Source of the DNA: Phil1 sp964612925
GTDB taxonomy: Bacteria; Bacillota; Clostridia; Christensenellales; CAG-138
Assembly (NCBI GenBank): GCA_964612925.1
Contig: CAZTFU010000035.1
Span: 1-16,360 of the forward strand
Direction: 5' to 3'
Length of the DNA stretch: 16,360 nucleotides
The notes beneath the pieces are model-generated. The model had not been told where the DNA came from. It did no database searches and saw nothing but the letters and a program-made list of their open reading frames with translations. This document shows, one piece after another, positions 13,423 through 16,360 of the stretch. Every line of letters starts with the position of its first letter. Positions within the stretch are counted from its first letter, which is position 1. Both the position numbers and the translations under genes were made by a program.

Positions 13423-14745
13423 ATGTTGTCCGCTGCCGAGCTTTGGAAGAATTCGCTGGATGAAATTCGGCGTTCCATGACCCCGTTGAGCTACAATACA
13501 TGGGTAGCCACCATGACCCCTATCTGTATAAAGGATAATACCCTTGTTTTGCAGGTACAGGATCCGTCCACAAAGAACACACTCAGGAGTATATATACCC
13601 AAACCCTGACCGATTGCATAAACAGGGCCACAAACGGTGCATATCTTGTGCGTTTTATAGATGAAAGCGAACTTTCGCAATACAATGCCTATCGAGAAGA
13701 TAAGCCCGTTGCGGGAAGTGACTATTTCCTTAATCCGAAATATACTTTTGAAAGCTTTGTTGTCGGCAGCAGCAACAACTTTGCCCATGCCGCGGCGCAG
13801 GCCGTTGCGGATGAGCCGGGCAAGGCATACAATCCCCTTTTCATATACGGCGGTGTGGGTCTTGGTAAAACTCACCTTATGCACGCAATAGGCCACAGGA
13901 TACTCGATAATGATCCAAACGCGAAGATAATCTACATAACGTCGGAAACGTTTACCAACGACCTTATTCAATCCATACAGGAAAACAGCCGTGTGCAGTT
14001 CCGCAACAAGTACAGAACCGCGGACGTGCTTATAATAGACGATATTCAGTTCCTTGTTTCAAAGGACAGAACGCAGGAGGAGTTTTTTAACACATTCAAT
14101 GCGCTCCATTCCTTCGGCAAGCAGATTATAATCAGCTCCGATAAGGCACCCAAGGACCTTATAAATCTTGAAGCAAGGCTTGTTTCCCGCTTTGAAGGCG
14201 GCCTTGTTGCGGATATTCAGCCGCCCGATCTTGAAACCCGCGTTGCTATACTCAAGCGCAAAGCGCAGAGCGAGAATGTTGAAATAAGCGAGGATGTTTT
14301 GACCCTTATAGCAGAAAAGGTGAATTCCAACATTCGCCAGCTTGAAGGTTCCCTCATTCGGGTTATCGCGTTCGCCCGCCTTACCAAAAAACCCATAGAT
14401 ATGACGCTTACCGCCACCGCATTAAAGGATATAGTTGCGGGGTATGACAGTGCGCCCGTCACGATTCCGCTTGTACAGCAGGTGGTTTCCGATTATTATG
14501 ATATAGATATAGATGCTTTGCTTTCCCAGCGGCGCACCATGGAAATAACCTACCCAAGGCAGATAGCCATGTACCTTTGTAAGGAGCTTACAAACAAATC
14601 CCTTAAAAACATAGGTGCAAGCTTTGGCGGCAGGGACCATTCAACCGTGATAAACGCCTGCAAGCGCATTGAGGCCGACATAAAGGATGACCCGCAGGTT
14701 TCCGACCTTATAGAGGACCTTACACGGCGCATTAAAAAGCAGTGA
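13423..14745 (+). CDS. dnaA: DnaA, chromosomal replication initiator
   Basis: A 440-residue AAA+ initiator that binds DnaA boxes and melts oriC. Domain I is at 1-80 (LSAAELWKNSLDEIRRSMTPLSYNTW), a short domain II follows, and the ATPase is at about 106-330 with Walker A GGVGLGKTH (143-151) and Walker B VLIIDD (202-207). Domain IV has the DnaA signature IGASFGGRDHSTVINACKRI (397-416). I chose ATG 13423: GGGAGG lies ten bases upstream and the protein then begins where the family begins. The frame is open back to 13132, but that would add 97 unrelated residues across the promoter and leader. oriC follows at once. Confidence 0.98.
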   Translation: MLSAAELWKNSLDEIRRSMTPLSYNTWVATMTPICIKDNTLVLQVQDPSTKNTLRSIYTQTLTDCINRATNGAYLVRFIDESELSQYNAYREDKPVAGSDYFLNPKYTFESFVVGSSNNFAHAAAQAVADEPGKAYNPLFIYGGVGLGKTHLMHAIGHRILDNDPNAKIIYITSETFTNDLIQSIQENSRVQFRNKYRTADVLIIDDIQFLVSKDRTQEEFFNTFNALHSFGKQIIISSDKAPKDLINLEARLVSRFEGGLVADIQPPDLETRVAILKRKAQSENVEISEDVLTLIAEKVNSNIRQLEGSLIRVIAFARLTKKPIDMTLTATALKDIVAGYDSAPVTIPLVQQVVSDYYDIDIDALLSQRRTMEITYPRQIAMYLCKELTNKSLKNIGASFGGRDHSTVINACKRIEADIKDDPQVSDLIEDLTRRIKKQ

Positions 14746-14756
14746 TTTATACCTAA

Positions 14757-14781
14757 AGTTATCCACATGGTGTGGATAACT
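14757..14781. repeat. Inverted pair of perfect DnaA boxes
   Basis: AGTTATCCACA (14757-14767) and TGTGGATAACT (14771-14781) form an 11-bp perfect inverted repeat around TGG, holding two consensus boxes three bases apart, 11 bases after the dnaA stop. In RNA it would form a stable hairpin, but no U-tract follows. Confidence 0.9.
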
Positions 14782-14937
14782 CCTGTGGATTACACATTGA
14801 AAATATGTTGATTCGGTTCAAAATGTCACTTACGTTGATAAATCCACCCCCTATTATCGATTTATCCACACCGTTTTCAACATCATTTTTCCTTGTAATA
14901 TAAGGGTTTACCTACCCTTTCCACTCAGTTTACAGCA

Positions 14938-14967
14938 CTACTGCTACTGCTACTGTTAATATATATA
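14938..14967. other. DnaA-trio-like repeats and AT-rich unwinding candidate
   Basis: CTACTG is repeated three times and followed by TTAATATATATA. On the complementary strand read 3' to 5' these are GAT, GAC, GAT, GAC, GAT, GAC, AAT, TAT, each with a central A, close to the published DnaA-trio pattern ([G/A]A[T/A]). The nearest box-like sequence before it is weak (CTTTCCACT, 14917-14925). The role is inferred. Confidence 0.55.
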
Positions 14968-15043
14968 GACACACTAAGACAGTATGTGGACAACACCATG
15001 TGCTTACAAAACAAGTTGATTACAAACCAAGGAGGATACATAT

Positions 15044-16156
15044 ATGCGCATAGTAGTCGATACCAATGCATTGAACAGTGCCCTTTCCACCGTTACCAAG
15101 GCACTGCCGCTGAGGAGCACCATTGCCGTGCTTGAGGGGGTTTACATGAGTGCGGAGGAAAGAAAGCTGTTCCTTCGCTGCACCGATTTGAACATTCAAA
15201 TAGAGGCAAGCATTGATGCCGCAATAGAAAAAGAGGGTGCGGCCGTGCTGCCGGGCAGGCTTTTTGCCGAAATGGCAAAGCGGTTGCCGGGTGAGAGCGT
15301 ATCAATAGAAGTAAAGAAGAACACCGCCGAGATAATAAGCGGCGCATACCGCACAACGCTCCAGTGCGAAAATGCGGACGAGTACCATTCAATGATCGAC
15401 GTTGACGGTGCAAACGTTATAAAAATAGAGCCTGCCGACTTCAAGAACATGGTCAGAGGATGTATATTTGCCGCCGCACAGGACGATTCAAAGCCCATAT
15501 TGACGGGCGCACTTATGGAAATGGGGCAAAGCAGTCTGCGCCTTATAGCACTGGACGGTTACAGGCTTGCGCTGAGGACGGCTCTTATTGAAAATGAAAA
15601 CGCGACAGAAGAAAAAGAAATAGTTGTGCCTGCGCGTTCATTGCTTGAGGTTGCGCGTATTCTGCCCGATGAGGGCGAAAAGGCCGCAATTTCGTTCAAC
15701 AGGACTCACCTGAGCGCAACGGGCGGCGACGTGAAGATAATCGCCCGCCTTATGGAAGGCGAATTTATAAAATACAAGCAGATACTTCCCCACGACCACA
15801 TGACGCGGGTGCGTGTGAACCGCAAAGAGCTGCTTGAGGGCATTGAGCGCGTTGCACTCATGGCACGCGAGAGCAAGAGCAACCTTATTAAGTTCTCAAT
15901 TTCCCGGGAAATGATAGAAATAACCGCCAACAGCGAAATTGGACGAAGCAAGGAGGAAATTCCCTGCGCCGCAATGGGTGCTGATATGGAGATTGCCTTC
16001 AACAACAAGTATCTCACCGACGTATTCAAGGTGCTTGAGGACGAGGAAATATACATGGACTTCAACAGCAATGTAAGCCCCTGCGTTGTCCGCCCGATAA
16101 ACGGCGACGATTACTACTATCTCGTGCTCCCCGTAAGGCTTTTCACGGGAATATAA
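15044..16156 (+). CDS. dnaN: DNA polymerase III beta clamp
   Basis: A 370-residue sliding clamp, the ring that holds replicative polymerase on DNA. The family start MRIVVDTNALNSALSTVTKALPLRS, the mid-protein ILTGALMEMGQSSLRLIALDGYRLALR (domain 2) and the C-terminal DYYYLVLPVRL are recognisable, and length is normal (E. coli 366). AAGGAGG lies eight bases before the ATG. It follows dnaA across oriC on the same strand, as in most Firmicutes, and reads in the direction of rightward fork movement. The next gene is beyond a 204-base gap that holds hairpins and a repeat. Confidence 0.98.
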   Translation: MRIVVDTNALNSALSTVTKALPLRSTIAVLEGVYMSAEERKLFLRCTDLNIQIEASIDAAIEKEGAAVLPGRLFAEMAKRLPGESVSIEVKKNTAEIISGAYRTTLQCENADEYHSMIDVDGANVIKIEPADFKNMVRGCIFAAAQDDSKPILTGALMEMGQSSLRLIALDGYRLALRTALIENENATEEKEIVVPARSLLEVARILPDEGEKAAISFNRTHLSATGGDVKIIARLMEGEFIKYKQILPHDHMTRVRVNRKELLEGIERVALMARESKSNLIKFSISREMIEITANSEIGRSKEEIPCAAMGADMEIAFNNKYLTDVFKVLEDEEIYMDFNSNVSPCVVRPINGDDYYYLVLPVRLFTGI

Positions 16157-16172
16157 TCAAAGCCAAACAAAA

Positions 16173-16212
16173 CCGCACTTGCACCCGAGCATCCCGAAAA
16201 GCAACAGTGCGG
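16173..16212 (+). other. Hairpin just after dnaN
   Basis: CCGCACT (16173-16179) pairs with AGTGCGG (16206-16212) over a 26-base loop. GAAAAGAG, not a U-tract, follows, so it is more likely an mRNA-end structure than a terminator. Confidence 0.35.
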
Positions 16213-16240
16213 GAAAAGAGAATATAGAGAAAACATATTC

Positions 16241-16280
16241 AACCCGATCCGTGAGCAACATCATGGGTCGGGTTTGTTCC
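16241..16280 (+). terminator. Probable terminator after dnaN
   Basis: AACCCGATCC (16241-16250) pairs with GGGTCGGGTT (16265-16274), counting one G-U, followed by TGTTCC. The tail is only weakly U-rich. The stem closely resembles the jag terminator, and like it lies next to a dispersed repeat. Confidence 0.5.
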
Positions 16281-16286
16281 ATCTTT

Positions 16287-16360
16287 GTGCCATCTCCGTC
16301 AGCTACGCTGACACCTCAGCGCAAGGCACACCCTACGGGCGCCCCAAAGGGGGAGGCAAG
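16287..16360 (-). repeat. Dispersed hairpin repeat, copy D (cut by window end)
   Basis: The minus strand carries GGGGCGCCCGTAGGGTGTGC and CTTGCGCTGAG as in copy C, then a hairpin GTCAGC (16298-16303) with GCTGAC (16307-16312). It is opposite in orientation to copies B and C and runs off the right edge. No gene is seen in 16157-16360. Confidence 0.75.

Larger units (their letters stand above)
14746..15043. other. oriC: Replication origin oriC (dnaA-dnaN intergenic)
   Basis: A 298-base non-coding stretch with two perfect DnaA boxes facing each other (14759-14767 and 14771-14779), TAATCCACA on the minus strand (14784-14792), another perfect box (14862-14870) and TTGTCCACA on the minus strand (14985-14993). 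Three CTACTG repeats (14938-14955) lead into TTAATATATATA (14956-14967), a likely unwinding element. Position between dnaA and dnaN is the classic Firmicute site. It must also carry any dnaN promoter, but I saw no clear one. Confidence 0.92.

Noticed and set aside
14840..14848. A further DnaA box (AAATCCACC) in oriC
   Set aside because: Three mismatches to TTATCCACA, so not counted.
1..16360. tRNA or rRNA genes, or a phage or defence island
   Set aside because: No cloverleaf, CCA-ended stem or rRNA segment was recognised, and every substantial gene is a housekeeping or fermentative gene.

Overview
The window is the chromosomal replication-origin neighbourhood of a low-to-mid G+C Gram-positive bacterium, most likely an anaerobic member of the Clostridia. 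The evidence is the rpmH-rnpA-yidD-yidC-jag block divergent from dnaA-dnaN, a ParA/ParB system with Firmicute-type parS sites, good AGGAGG ribosome-binding sites, an iron-type alcohol dehydrogenase typical of fermenters, and dispersed hairpin repeats of a kind seen in gut Clostridia. The genus cannot be fixed from the sequence alone.

Layout, left to right. A hairpin repeat (1-141) and a terminator precede an iron-dependent alcohol dehydrogenase on the minus strand. A 434-base gap follows, holding a near-perfect parS and the parA promoter, then parA-parB on the plus strand. Hairpin terminators separate parB from a minus-strand operon read murG, a HEAT-repeat/RNA methyltransferase fusion, and a ModE-like DNA-binding protein. 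The first codons of the last gene contain a perfect parS. Divergent from murG is the overlapping pair cca-mnmE on the plus strand. A 500-base gap with two tandem hairpin repeats separates mnmE from the convergent minus-strand cluster jag, yidC, yidD, rnpA, rpmH (rpmH is a 44-codon gene). A 402-base regulatory gap holds the rpmH and dnaA promoters, one DnaA box and a terminator-like hairpin in the dnaA leader. Then come dnaA, a 298-base oriC with several DnaA boxes and an AT-rich unwinding candidate, dnaN, a weak terminator and a fourth, truncated hairpin repeat at the right edge.

How the genes work together. dnaA, oriC and dnaN start replication and clamp the polymerase. ParA, ParB and the two parS sites segregate the new origins. 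rpmH, rnpA, yidD, yidC and jag serve ribosomes, tRNA processing and membrane insertion. cca and mnmE finish and modify tRNA. murG makes lipid II. Compared with the common Firmicute order (jag-mnmE-mnmG-rsmG-parA-parB, all reading away from dnaA), mnmE is inverted, mnmG and rsmG are absent from the window, and parAB and cca-mnmE read toward the origin. This points to local rearrangement, with hairpin repeats at one junction.

I found no defence system, prophage, CRISPR array or clearly new multi-gene system. The most interesting signals are the parS inside a start codon region, the hairpin repeats whose stems change on both sides, the terminator-like dnaA leader, the HEAT-methyltransferase fusion and the rearranged origin order.
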